Assembly (NCBI GenBank): GCA_964501985.1
Contig: CAZCVY010000004.1
Location: 6,314 to 70,313 of the forward strand
Direction: 5' to 3'
Length of the DNA: 64,000 bases
From: Bog-366 sp964501985
GTDB taxonomy: Bacteria > Acidobacteriota > Terriglobia > UBA7540
In this document: positions 35,810 to 44,414 of the stretch, piece after piece
How the letters are laid out: each line of letters starts with the position of its first letter
Numbering within the stretch: position 1 is the stretch's first letter
Notes under the pieces: generated by a model
Seen by the model: only the letters and a program-made list of their open reading frames with translations
What the model was told of the DNA's origin: nothing
Database searches by the model: none
Position numbers and translations under genes: made by a program

Positions 35810-37147
35810 ATGGCCTCATCATCGGCAATACCTGACCGCATGAAAGTGTTTTTCGTGGGCGACAATCGTGCGGCCATGAACTGGGGCCGTGCCGCAAGCA
35901 TTGCGCTCAGTCAGTTGTTGTCAGGCTCGTTCCACATCAGCGGCCGCGTTACCGGTGACTTGTTCGATTTGTCCACCGCAGAAGCCGGGTACGTGGGCAC
36001 TTTGATGCCGCCAAAGTACTACCGGCACTTTCGGTATCTGCTGCTCAGGCAGTGGCGGCGGCCCATCGCCTGGTATATCAAGCTGGAACGGTCGTTAGGC
36101 GCCAAGGATTTCATCGTTGAGGATCCGGCTGCAAGCATCGACAATCTGCTAGCTCACAAGCGCCGCTATCCGGCGCTCGATCGGATTTGCCGTGAAGCGT
36201 CGGAAGCGGATCTAATGGTCCTCGACGGGGACGGCGACATCATCTTCTCAACACCGCCCCGCCGGCAAACCCTCTTTCTGCTGGCAATGATCGAACTGGG
36301 GATTCGGCTGAAAAAGCCCGTGTTTCTGGTGAATTCGATGATATCGGATTGTCCGCTGAGTGGGAGAAACCAAACGACCGTCGCCGCGGCCAGGCGTTTG
36401 TTCGCGCAGTGCCGGGCCGTGGCGTTGCGCGACCCTGAGTCGCTTGAGTATGTGCAAAAGGAGATGCCGGAGGCTAACGCCAGCTTTATCCCTGATTCGC
36501 TCTTTGCCTGGTTTTCACTCTATGCAGGCGACACCGTCTATCCCCCGTCCAACGGCGACTTTTTGCTGCCCTATCCCGAAAAAGAGGAATACTGGGGCAA
36601 ACTTGATTTTTCCAAACCGTACGTTTGCATAGGCGGAGGAGCATTGGTCGCAAGCCAGCCTGAAAGGTCAGTACAGTGTTATACGCGTCTCGTTGACGCG
36701 ATCGGCCAGCTTGGATATCGCGTCTTCCTCACAGCGAATGATATCTCGGATTCATTCTTGCAGCGGATTGCCAGGGAAAAGAGTGTGGGGATAGTTCCGG
36801 CGGATGCCCCTATCCTCATGTGCGGCGCCGTATTGGGCAATGCCAGGCTATTCATCTCCGGGCGATATCATCCTTCGATTCTCGCCTCGCTCGGCGGTAC
36901 TCCGTGCATTTTTCTCGAGTCACATGCGCACAAAATGGGCAGCCTGGCGCGGGTGCTCGAGTACGAAGCTCACCGACAGTTCGACGCCTTTCCCGACGAT
37001 TCCGAAATAGCGGAGATCGTGTCGGCGGCGCGCAGGTACCTTGACCAAGGTGAACCTCTGCGCGCGCGCATCAGACAAGTGGCAAAAACGCGTTGCGCTG
37101 AGGCAATCTCGCTTCCGGCCCTTCTCCAGCGGCACCTGAACGGCTAG
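35810..37147 (+). CDS. Polysaccharide pyruvyl transferase family protein
   Basis: Protein of 445 aa with the WcaK/CsaB-type pattern: an N-terminal MKVFFVGDNRAAMNWG, LMVLDGDGDIIFSTPP in the middle and NSMISDCPLS. The C-terminal signature ISGRYHPSILASLGGTPCIF and LESHAHKMGSLAR are present. Family members add a ketal-linked pyruvate from phosphoenolpyruvate to a sugar, or act in GT-B-like roles. ATG 35840 is an alternative start. The 136 nt upstream of it hold no clear terminator or promoter. It lies between the ABC exporter and the nonulosonate genes and could cap either polymer. Confidence 0.82.
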   Translation: MASSSAIPDRMKVFFVGDNRAAMNWGRAASIALSQLLSGSFHISGRVTGDLFDLSTAEAGYVGTLMPPKYYRHFRYLLLRQWRRPIAWYIKLERSLGAKDFIVEDPAASIDNLLAHKRRYPALDRICREASEADLMVLDGDGDIIFSTPPRRQTLFLLAMIELGIRLKKPVFLVNSMISDCPLSGRNQTTVAAARRLFAQCRAVALRDPESLEYVQKEMPEANASFIPDSLFAWFSLYAGDTVYPPSNGDFLLPYPEKEEYWGKLDFSKPYVCIGGGALVASQPERSVQCYTRLVDAIGQLGYRVFLTANDISDSFLQRIAREKSVGIVPADAPILMCGAVLGNARLFISGRYHPSILASLGGTPCIFLESHAHKMGSLARVLEYEAHRQFDAFPDDSEIAEIVSAARRYLDQGEPLRARIRQVAKTRCAEAISLPALLQRHLNG

Positions 37148-37189
37148 CCGACGAGATTCCCGGGACTTTTTCTGGAAATCGGGCAAGGC

Positions 37190-37822
37190 ATGGATGCAAT
37201 TGTTGTAATCGGGGGCGGCGGCCACGCAAAGGTCGTAATCAGCATTCTTCGCAAGCTGAACCGCTTCCGCATTCTCGGCTATACCGACATGCAAGATCAT
37301 GGGGTAGTGCTGGAAGTCCCTTACCTCGGATCGGACCGTGAGCTGGCCGCCCTGCCTGAGGGATCGAAAGGTCTTAGTGCCGTGCTCGCCGTGGGCCAAG
37401 TCGGACTGGGGGAGAAGCGGTACGAACTCTGGAATCGGTTGCAATCGCCCGCTCTACTTTTTCCTCTGATCATTTCACCGGCCGCCGTCGTCAACGAGGG
37501 GGTAGCGGGTGGCGAAGGCTCCGTGGTGATGGATGGGGCAGTCATTAATAGCGGGGCCACCCTTGGCCGCGGTGCGATCGTGAATACAAACAGCACCGTT
37601 GAACACGACGTGATATTGGCAGACTGGGTACACGTCGCGCCTGGAGCCACGATCTCCGGAGGGGCCGTAGTCGGGCAATTCTCGATGATTGGCGCGGGGG
37701 CAACGGTAATTGAAGGAATCAAGATTGCTGCCCGCTGTATGGTCGGGGCCGGAGCGGTTGTCGTGCGTGATCTAACGGAGCCGGGCGTATATGTCGGCAG
37801 TCCTGCCCGCCGGATCAAATAG
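37190..37822 (+). CDS. neuD: NeuD/PglD-family sugar O- or N-acetyltransferase
   Basis: Protein of 210 aa with an N-terminal nucleotide-fold start (VVIGGGGHAKVVISILRKL) and a C-terminal left-handed beta-helix (MDGAVINSGATLGRGAIVNT, NSTVEHDVILADWVHVAPG; end GVYVGSPARRIK). The catalytic His is expected in the EHDV segment. Members acetylate sialic acids or 4-amino precursors. With NeuB, NeuC, PtmE and NeuA homologues downstream, it probably provides the LegH/NeuD acetylation. It overlaps nothing but ends eight bases before the NeuB start. Confidence 0.9.
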   Translation: MDAIVVIGGGGHAKVVISILRKLNRFRILGYTDMQDHGVVLEVPYLGSDRELAALPEGSKGLSAVLAVGQVGLGEKRYELWNRLQSPALLFPLIISPAAVVNEGVAGGEGSVVMDGAVINSGATLGRGAIVNTNSTVEHDVILADWVHVAPGATISGGAVVGQFSMIGAGATVIEGIKIAARCMVGAGAVVVRDLTEPGVYVGSPARRIK

Positions 37823-37829
37823 GGATCTT

Positions 37830-38840
37830 ATGCCGCGGGTATTCATCATTGCCGAGGCAGGTGTAAACCACAACGGATCGCTCGATCTTGCCCTGCGGTT
37901 GGTCGACGCGGCCAAAGCCAGCGGCGCCGATGCCGTCAAGTTCCAAACCTTCCGGGCTGAATTGCTGGCAACTCCGTCCGCCCACAAGGCGGCATATCAG
38001 GAACGTACGACGCCTGAAGCGGAATCCCAATTCGAAATGTTGCAACGGTTGGAATTGGATACGGCGGCTCACCAGCGCCTGATCGACCATTGCCGGGAGG
38101 TGGGAATCCAGTTTCTGTCCAGTCCATTTGACGCCCAAAGCGCCGATTTACTCGCAACGCTGGACGTGCCAATTTACAAAGTGCCTTCGGGGGAGATCAC
38201 CAACCTGCCTTTCCTTCGGCACCTTGCCCATAAAGGCCGGCCCTTGATACTTTCGACGGGCATGTCAACATTAGGAGAGGTGGAAGAGGCCGTGCAAGTC
38301 TTGCAGGCAGCGGGGGCCACGAAATTGACTCTTTTGCATTGCGTAACCGAGTACCCCGCCCCGTACGCCGAGGTTAATCTGCGGGCCATGCAGACCCTCA
38401 AGACCGCCTTTGGCCTGCCGGTGGGTTACTCGGACCATACCCCGGGCATCGAGATTGCCATCGCTGCAGTGGCCCTGGGCGCCGAAGTAATTGAAAAGCA
38501 TTTCACGCTGGATCGTGCGCTGCCCGGGCCGGATCACGCCGCGTCCCTTGAGCCGGCCGAACTGCAGCAAATGGTGGCGGCCATCCGCCATGTCGAAGTT
38601 GCACTGGGCACCGGGATAAAGGCCCCAGCCCCCTGTGAACTGCCCAACATTTCGGTTGCGCGTAAAAGCATTGTCGCGGCCCGCACGCTGCCCAAGGGAC
38701 ACCAACTCGCGGCCGGTGACTTGGACATCAAGCGCCCCGGCAGCGGGCTCGCCCCAAAGCTTCTGCCGACGTTGATCGGGCGCACTCTTCGTGTGGGTAT
38801 CGCCAAGGATGAGATCATTAACTGGAATCAGATGGCGTGA
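37830..38840 (+). CDS. neuB: Nonulosonic acid synthase (NeuB/LegI family)
   Basis: PEP-condensing synthase of 336 aa. The TIM-barrel N-domain has FIIAEAGVNHNGSLD, DAVKFQTF, KVPSGEITNLPFL, LSTGMSTLGEVEEA, LHCVTEYPAP and YSDHT/EKHFTLDR blocks. The C-terminal antifreeze-like SAF domain begins at about residue 270 (SIVAARTLPKGHQLAAGDLD, KRPGSGL). It joins a 6-carbon 2,4-diamino or acetamido sugar to phosphoenolpyruvate. The pathway context (PtmE, LegC) points to a legionaminate-type product rather than sialic acid. ATG 37830 has AGGGA at the right distance; the upstream extension overlaps NeuD. Confidence 0.93.
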   Translation: MPRVFIIAEAGVNHNGSLDLALRLVDAAKASGADAVKFQTFRAELLATPSAHKAAYQERTTPEAESQFEMLQRLELDTAAHQRLIDHCREVGIQFLSSPFDAQSADLLATLDVPIYKVPSGEITNLPFLRHLAHKGRPLILSTGMSTLGEVEEAVQVLQAAGATKLTLLHCVTEYPAPYAEVNLRAMQTLKTAFGLPVGYSDHTPGIEIAIAAVALGAEVIEKHFTLDRALPGPDHAASLEPAELQQMVAAIRHVEVALGTGIKAPAPCELPNISVARKSIVAARTLPKGHQLAAGDLDIKRPGSGLAPKLLPTLIGRTLRVGIAKDEIINWNQMA

Positions 38841-39243
38841 TTCAGTGTCAATTCTGCCCCACCCTCCCTCGACTTTGACGGGACCCTGCATTCTGATGTT
38901 TAACCTATTTTGGAGAGGTTGGAGTATAATTGAGCTATAGCCCCTCCGCGAATGCAGCACAAGTGATGACCGACGAGCACGGGACTTGGCAAGGGTGGAC
39001 CTTCGATCCGGAAACGTTGCGCGACATCGCCAGGACATGGCACGTCCGATGGCTTGTTGCCCGGCACCGACATCTCGCTGCCAAGGCCATTACCGCCCGG
39101 CTGGTTGAACAGCAACACTGCGGCGACATTAGGATTTACCGGATCGACAAACCCGTTGCATCCCCGCACGAAACCCAATGTCGCTCCACCGAGCGATGCG
39201 GAACTGAAGCGGTAGAAGACTTGATCGTCGCTACGTTGGAAAT
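38841..39243. other. Spacer between the NeuB and radical SAM genes, with a chimeric gene fragment
   Basis: About 400 nt in an otherwise tightly packed operon. The first 90 nt are non-coding and contain a TATAAT at 38925-38930 and a GGAG just before a TTG. From 38930 there is a short frame whose middle is homologous to the 3' end of the large membrane-protein gene at the right end of the window. No cobalamin riboswitch signature was recognised despite the B12-type gene downstream. Confidence 0.6.
38925..38930 (+). promoter_or_regulatory. Possible -10 box (TATAAT)
   Basis: A perfect TATAAT lies in the gap after the NeuB gene. The expected -35 area 16-18 bases upstream reads AACCTAT-like and is not a good match, so this may be chance. 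If real, it would give the radical SAM and downstream genes an internal promoter. Confidence 0.2.
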
Positions 39244-39259
39244 ATGGAGACGCACATGA
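38930..39259 (+). pseudogene. Chimeric fragment of the large membrane-protein gene (3' end copy)
   Basis: Bases 39005-39148 match the 3' end of the gene at 61803-63998 closely. A 38-nt run (from CGCGACATCGCC to TGGCTTGT) is identical, and the encoded DPETLRDIARTWHVRWLVAR is the same. Homology begins abruptly at 39005. A 5-nt loss after CCCG and a further 1-nt loss shift then restore the frame, so the middle reads differently before LVEQQHCGDIRIYRID. The old TAA is AAA here, and the frame runs on to a TGA at 39257-39259 that overlaps the radical SAM start (ATGA). It may still be translated from TTG 38930 as a leader, but as a gene copy it is broken. Confidence 0.75.
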
Positions 39260-41376
39260 CGAATGCAAACAGCGGCCGAGCACAAAGGCCGCTGCGCATC
39301 TATTTAGGGGACCTGACCTATACCACATTGTCGCTGGCGACTGATGCGTTTCCGCTCAACATCGGATTCATCGCGGCCTATGCCGACAAAACCTTCGGCA
39401 TGGAAGTCGACTTGAGGCTGTTCAAATATGTCGAGGATCTGGAGCAAGCCATCCTTGAAACGCCGCCCGACATCCTTGGGCTCAGCAACTATCCCTGGAA
39501 TTTCAACCTGGGCCTCGAGTTTTTCAGCATGACGCGGGCGCTCTCGCCCCGGACGATCTGCGTGATGGGCGGCCCGAACATTCCTCTGGAGGAGGAAGGT
39601 CGCACCCAGTTCGTCAAGCGCAATCATCTGATCGACTTCTACGCCTACCTGGAGGGCGAGGAAGCATTCGCCAACCTGGTGGCTCGCGCGCTTGAAACCG
39701 GGGCTGACCGGGAAAAGATGAAGTCGGCCCCCATCGACGGGTTCATTCACCGCATCAGCGATACGGAAGTTATGAAGGGGACCATGCTTTCCCGGCGGCG
39801 GAACCTTGACGAAATCCCCTCTCCCTATCTCACGGGGTTCATGGACAAGTTCTTCGATGGGAAGCTTTCCCCGATGATGGAAACCAACCGCGGGTGCCCG
39901 TTCTCCTGCACGTTTTGCCACGAGGGAAATCAGCTTATTTCCAAGGTGAACCACTTCAGCCTTGAACGCGTGAAAGCGGAACTGGACTACATCGCATCCG
40001 TCGTAAAGGATGCCCCTATCCTCATCTCAAACCTGATCTTCGCCGACCCGAATTTTGCCATGTACGAGCGCGATTACGAGATCGTCGAACATATTGAAGG
40101 GATCCAACAAAAGCAGAACTGGCCGCGCTCGATTTTCGCCTCAACCGGCAAGAACAAGAAGGAGCGCATTGCCCGCGCGCTGCGAAAGCTGAATGGCTCC
40201 ATGTCAATGTGGATGTCCGTCCAATCGATGGACCCGGATGTACTCAAGGAGATTCAGCGCGACAACATCAGCACTTCCCAGATGATGGCCCTGGCAAGCG
40301 TCTATCAGGAGTTGCGCCTGCCCACATTTTCCGAACTCATTTTAGGCCTGCCGGGTGATTCGTACGAGCGGCACGTCAACTCGCTCTCGGCGGTTGTGGA
40401 GGCGGGAATCGACGTCGTCGAGACGTATTCTTGCATGTTGCTGAATGGCACGGAGCTGAATACGGCCGCCAGCCGGGCAAAACATAAGATCGGCGCGCAT
40501 TTCCGCATCTTGCCCCGCGACTTCGCCAAACTCGGCAACGGGCGCGTGGCCGTCGAGATTGAAGAGGTCATCAGTTCCACCAGCACGATGTCATTTGAGG
40601 ACTATAAAGAGGCCCGGAAACTCCATATGATGGTCGCGGCTGTCTACAACGGCGGCGGCTTCAGCGCGTTGCTGAGGTTACTGCGGCAAAGGAAAGTCTC
40701 CATCATCGGATTGCTGCAAAAAATGATCGCGGATATCAGGTCTGCGCCAGCTTCCGTGCAGGCGGTTTTCGACTCGTTTGTCCGGCTGACAAAAGAAGAA
40801 CTTTGGAACTCTGAAGACGAGCTCCGGGCCTTTGTGCGCGCGGACAACAATTACGAGAAACTGCTCAAAGGGGAGATCGGCATCAACCTTATTCAAACCC
40901 ACACGGCCATGAGCCTGGCGGTGATGGATGATTGGGTCAAATATGTCTTCGACACCGCCAACAGCATTCTCGGCGAGGACATCCATAATGACGTCGAGAG
41001 CGCGGCCATCGTCGCCGACGTCCGGGCCTTCTGCGCCGGACGCGTACACAATATTTGGGGCCCCGACCGCAACGAGGATAATCCCTGCGCCCTCCTGAGC
41101 TACGATATTGAAAGCTGGATGCGCAGCCCGCTTTCCACGCCTCTCTCGCTGTACAAGTTCAGCGAGCCCGTCACCTATCAGTTTGGCTTTCCCGTCGCCA
41201 AGCAGGAGGAGATGGCCGCGCAAATTAAGCGTTATGGCACTACGACCACAGGGATCGGCCGCATCATGGCGCAAATGGGCCGCGACCGAATCTGGCGCGA
41301 ACCCGTGGTTGTGGAATCACCCAACCCTGCTCAACCGCCCCAGTACGCAGAGATCGATTATTGTGAACAGACGTAA
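39256..41376 (+). CDS. B12-binding-domain radical SAM protein in a nonulosonate operon
   Basis: Protein of 706 aa. An N-terminal cobalamin-binding-like domain (about 10-150; LRIYLGDLTYTTL, PPDILGLSNYPWN, CVMGGPNIP) is followed by a radical SAM core. Its [4Fe-4S] motif CX3CX2C is RGCPFSCTFCHEG (C214, C218, C221). SELILGLPGDSYERHV is a typical later strand of such cores. About 250 residues of C-terminal extension have no family I can name. Members methylate or rearrange unreactive carbons; here a sugar or nonulosonate intermediate is the likely substrate. ATG 39256 is chosen (GGAGA six bases upstream and ATGA overlap) over ATG 39244. Confidence 0.85.
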   Translation: MTNANSGRAQRPLRIYLGDLTYTTLSLATDAFPLNIGFIAAYADKTFGMEVDLRLFKYVEDLEQAILETPPDILGLSNYPWNFNLGLEFFSMTRALSPRTICVMGGPNIPLEEEGRTQFVKRNHLIDFYAYLEGEEAFANLVARALETGADREKMKSAPIDGFIHRISDTEVMKGTMLSRRRNLDEIPSPYLTGFMDKFFDGKLSPMMETNRGCPFSCTFCHEGNQLISKVNHFSLERVKAELDYIASVVKDAPILISNLIFADPNFAMYERDYEIVEHIEGIQQKQNWPRSIFASTGKNKKERIARALRKLNGSMSMWMSVQSMDPDVLKEIQRDNISTSQMMALASVYQELRLPTFSELILGLPGDSYERHVNSLSAVVEAGIDVVETYSCMLLNGTELNTAASRAKHKIGAHFRILPRDFAKLGNGRVAVEIEEVISSTSTMSFEDYKEARKLHMMVAAVYNGGGFSALLRLLRQRKVSIIGLLQKMIADIRSAPASVQAVFDSFVRLTKEELWNSEDELRAFVRADNNYEKLLKGEIGINLIQTHTAMSLAVMDDWVKYVFDTANSILGEDIHNDVESAAIVADVRAFCAGRVHNIWGPDRNEDNPCALLSYDIESWMRSPLSTPLSLYKFSEPVTYQFGFPVAKQEEMAAQIKRYGTTTTGIGRIMAQMGRDRIWREPVVVESPNPAQPPQYAEIDYCEQT

Positions 41377-42541
41377 GATCTGTGTGGTGACAACCAGCCG
41401 GTCCGACTTCGGCCTCCTTCACGGACTGTTGCAATCCATACAGGCGGACCGCGCGCTGCGGCTCCAGGTGATTGCGTCGGGGACGCATTTGTCCCCGGAA
41501 TTCGGACTTACCGCGCGTGAGATCGAGGCCGCGGGCGTTAAGACCGACCGGAAAATCGACCTGCAGCTTACCGGCGCGTCCGGCTTGGCCAACGCCAAAT
41601 CCATTGGCCGCGGACTTCCACTCATTGCCGACGCACTGACGGAACTGCAACCCGATCTCGTCGTCCTCCTGGGGGACCGCTTCGAAATTTTCGCGCCCGC
41701 CATCGCCGCCCTCATGCTGCGGATTCCGATCGCGCATATTCACGGAGGCGAACGCAGCGAGGGCGCGATCGACGAATCGGTGCGCCATTCCATCACCAAG
41801 ATGGCTTCGCTGCATTTCCCCGCGACCGAATCGTACCGCCGGCGCATCATCCAAATGGGCGAATCCCCGGAGCGTGTGTTCAACTTTGGCGCCCCGGGGT
41901 TGGACCAGATTTACGGGACGCCATTGATGACGCGCGCCGAACTCGAAGGAGAAATTGGACTGTCGCTCCGGGAGCCGGTTGCGCTGGTCACCTATCATCC
42001 TGCCACCCAGGATCCGGGCAGCGTCGAATCTCAGGTGCGCAATCTCGTAGGTGCCATCAAGGCGAGCAAGGTGAACGCGGTCTTCACTATGGCCAATGCC
42101 GACGCCGAGGGCGCCCGCATCAATGAGAGACTGCGCGCCCTGTGTGGGCAAACCCCCGAAAGATACAAGTGGATCCCGCATCTGGGCCACCGCCGCTACC
42201 TGAGCTGCCTGGCGCACGTTGCAGTTATGGTGGGAAACTCCTCCAGCGGCTTGACCGAGGCGCCATCGTTTCGGCTCCCCGTCGTGAATATCGGTGATCG
42301 ACAGCGCGGCCGGATTCGGGCGAAAAACGTAATCGACGTTCCCTGCTCACGCGAAGCAATTCTACGCGGAATCAAGCGGGCAATCTCCCCGCGTTTTCGC
42401 GCCTCATTGCGCGGCATGCGCAATCCTTATGACCGCTTTCACGATGGGCGCACCAGTGAGCGAATCAAGGATGTCCTTAAGAACGTTCGTCTTTCTGCCG
42501 ATTTGTTAAAGAAAAGCTTTCACGACATATCGTTTCACTGA
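41363..42541 (+). CDS. neuC: Hydrolysing UDP/GDP-N-acetylglucosamine 2-epimerase (NeuC/LegG family)
   Basis: GT-B-fold epimerase of 392 aa that releases the nucleotide and yields a ManNAc-type sugar for the NeuB synthase. Motifs: TTSRSDFGLLHGLL, VVLLGDRFEIFAPAIAA, IAHIHGGERSEGAIDESVRH, SITKMASLHF and a GNSSSGLTEAPSF site near residue 290. The GTG at 41363 overlaps the radical SAM stop by 14 nt; the longer upstream frame reads out-of-family sequence from inside that gene. With PtmE next door, the substrate is likely a GDP-linked, LegG-type sugar. That is inference. Confidence 0.9.
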   Translation: MNRRKICVVTTSRSDFGLLHGLLQSIQADRALRLQVIASGTHLSPEFGLTAREIEAAGVKTDRKIDLQLTGASGLANAKSIGRGLPLIADALTELQPDLVVLLGDRFEIFAPAIAALMLRIPIAHIHGGERSEGAIDESVRHSITKMASLHFPATESYRRRIIQMGESPERVFNFGAPGLDQIYGTPLMTRAELEGEIGLSLREPVALVTYHPATQDPGSVESQVRNLVGAIKASKVNAVFTMANADAEGARINERLRALCGQTPERYKWIPHLGHRRYLSCLAHVAVMVGNSSSGLTEAPSFRLPVVNIGDRQRGRIRAKNVIDVPCSREAILRGIKRAISPRFRASLRGMRNPYDRFHDGRTSERIKDVLKNVRLSADLLKKSFHDISFH

Positions 42542-42598
42542 GATCTGCGCCAGGCTTCGACTCGTCACCTCACCAAGGATCAATTCTTAGCAAACCCC

Positions 42599-43690
42599 AT
42601 GGACGACCACGTTAAGCCGTTTCTCGTTCCCCGGACACATACCATCCGTCAAGCGATGGAGCAGTTAGAAAAGACGGAAGAGAAAATTGTCTTTGTCGTC
42701 GACGAGCAGTCACGGCTGATCGGCGCGCTGACGGACGGCGACATCCGCCGTTGGATCCTGTCCGACGGAGACCTGAAGGCGCAGGTATTTCACGTCTGTA
42801 ACCGCAAACCTTATGTAGCGGAAGAGGGCTTCAAGACTGCGCAAGTCCGCGCCGACATGCTGAACGGCAATCTGAGCTGCGTTCCCGTCGTCAATCCGGC
42901 CCGGGAAATAGTGCGGCTGTTGTTCTGGAAGGAGCTATTTCAAGGCGAGGTCGCGATCAAGCCCAAAGGCCGCCTGAGTTTGCCGGTAGTGATCATGGCC
43001 GGCGGTCAAGGGACAAGGCTCGCGCCTTTCACCAACGTTCTCCCCAAGCCCCTGATCCCGGTAGGCGACAAGACGATCATCGAAATCATCATCGATCAAT
43101 TTCTGCCCTACGGTCTCGACCGGTTCCACCTTTCGGTCAATTACAAGTCGAAGATCCTGAAATCGTTTTTTGAGGAGTTGGCCCCAAACTACTCCGTGGT
43201 CTATCTGGAGGAGAACGAGCCGCGCGGTACGGCCGGGGGCCTCCGAGCGCTTTATTCGCCTACACCGGAACATCTGATCGTTACCAACTGCGACATCGTG
43301 ATCCAAGCGGACTTCGCCGAGCTGGTCTCATTTCATTCGGACAACAACTACGATCTCACCTTGGTCGCATCCCTCAAGGACTATCACATTCCGTACGGAG
43401 TGTGCGAACTGGAAAAGGGCGGCAGCCTTGCTCGCATCAAGGAAAAGCCCCAATACAGCTTTCTTGTGAACACCGGCATGTATGTCGTGCGCCGCGACCG
43501 CCTGGCGTTGATTCCGGAAGAATCGCGGTGCGACATGACCGATTTCATCGAGCTGATCAAGGCAGCCGGCGGGCGCGTCGGCGTCTTCCCCATCGGTGAG
43601 AAGGCGTGGATCGACACGGGTGAATGGACGGAATACCGCAAGGCGATCGATCTCCTCGGCAGGCTCGGCGGCCGCGCGCCAATTGAATGA
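42599..43690 (+). CDS. ptmE: CBS-domain nucleotidyltransferase, PtmE-like (glucosamine-1-phosphate guanylyltransferase)
   Basis: Protein of 363 aa with a tandem CBS pair (about 1-120; FVVDEQSRLIGALTDGDIRR) and a C-terminal nucleotidyltransferase domain (VVIMAGGQGTRLAPFTNVLP, KPLIPVGDK; NCDIVIQADFAELV; then NTGMYVVRRD and WIDTGEWTEY). In the Campylobacter legionaminate pathway, PtmE makes the GDP-linked precursor, so its presence marks this operon as legionaminate-like rather than sialic-acid type. ATG start 57 nt after the epimerase, with no strong Shine-Dalgarno seen. Confidence 0.9.
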   Translation: MDDHVKPFLVPRTHTIRQAMEQLEKTEEKIVFVVDEQSRLIGALTDGDIRRWILSDGDLKAQVFHVCNRKPYVAEEGFKTAQVRADMLNGNLSCVPVVNPAREIVRLLFWKELFQGEVAIKPKGRLSLPVVIMAGGQGTRLAPFTNVLPKPLIPVGDKTIIEIIIDQFLPYGLDRFHLSVNYKSKILKSFFEELAPNYSVVYLEENEPRGTAGGLRALYSPTPEHLIVTNCDIVIQADFAELVSFHSDNNYDLTLVASLKDYHIPYGVCELEKGGSLARIKEKPQYSFLVNTGMYVVRRDRLALIPEESRCDMTDFIELIKAAGGRVGVFPIGEKAWIDTGEWTEYRKAIDLLGRLGGRAPIE

Positions 43691-43712
43691 CGAAGGCGGC
43701 ACAACACATCTC

Positions 43713-44414
43713 ATGCTGAACGGAAAACGAGTCATCGCGGTGGTCCCCGCTCGCGGCGGAAGCAAATCGGTGCCGGGAAAAAACATCCGGTCGCTCGGAG
43801 GCAAACCGCTGCTTGCATGGTCGATTGACGTCGCGCGGCAGATGAGCGAGATCGACCGCATCATCGTTTCGACCGACGACGAGCAGATTGCCTCCGTCGG
43901 CCGGGCCCATGGCGCCGAAATTTACGCGCGCCCGCCGCATCTTGCGACCGACGAATCCTTGGTGATCGACGCCCTCAAGGATCTTATCCAGACTCTCCGA
44001 GCGGAAGGGGAAACAGCCGAGTGGATCGTTCTGCTTGAAGCAACGTGCCCTCTGCGCACGGTGGAGGATGTTCGCGCATGCCTGACGCTCGTCGGCGAAG
44101 GCGGCTATGATTCGGCCGCCACCTTTAAGGACGCCGAATTGAATCCGCACCGGGCCTGGCGGATCGTCGACGGCAGCCCGGAAGTGTTCATTCCCGGCGC
44201 GATTCCCTGGCTGCCCCGGCAGAAGCAGCCCAAGGCTTTCCAGTTGAACGGCGCGGTTTATGTGTTCCGCGCGAGTTTGCTGGCTCAGGAAGGTCAGTCC
44301 GTATTAGTAGGAAAGGTCGGCGCGGTGATGATGCCACGAGACCGATCCCAAGATATCGATGAAGGCATCGACTTCACCATCGTTGAGGCAATTCTGTTAA
44401 AATCCCGACCATGA
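43713..44414 (+). CDS. neuA: CMP-nonulosonic acid cytidylyltransferase (NeuA/LegF family)
   Basis: Protein of 233 aa with the acylneuraminate cytidylyltransferase signature at its N-terminus (VIAVVPARGGSKSVPGKNIR), then IIVSTDDEQIA, LLEATCPLRTVEDV and MMPRDRSQDIDEGIDFTIVE. It should activate the nonulosonic acid with CTP for glycosyltransfer. ATG 43713 starts right at the family domain; a longer in-frame region upstream lies inside PtmE. Its stop overlaps the next gene's start (ATGA), indicating coupled translation. Confidence 0.92.
   Translation: MLNGKRVIAVVPARGGSKSVPGKNIRSLGGKPLLAWSIDVARQMSEIDRIIVSTDDEQIASVGRAHGAEIYARPPHLATDESLVIDALKDLIQTLRAEGETAEWIVLLEATCPLRTVEDVRACLTLVGEGGYDSAATFKDAELNPHRAWRIVDGSPEVFIPGAIPWLPRQKQPKAFQLNGAVYVFRASLLAQEGQSVLVGKVGAVMMPRDRSQDIDEGIDFTIVEAILLKSRP

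Noticed and set aside
38841..39243. Cobalamin riboswitch before the B12-type radical SAM gene
   Set aside because: No B12-box-like core or nested hairpin set was recognised, and the space is largely taken by the gene fragment.
41108..41362. N-terminal extension of the NeuC-like gene
   Set aside because: It lies within the radical SAM gene and the family domain begins at the GTG at 41363.
41264..42217. Minus-strand frame of 317 codons opposite NeuC
   Set aside because: NeuC motifs on the plus strand are unambiguous, so this is an antisense shadow.
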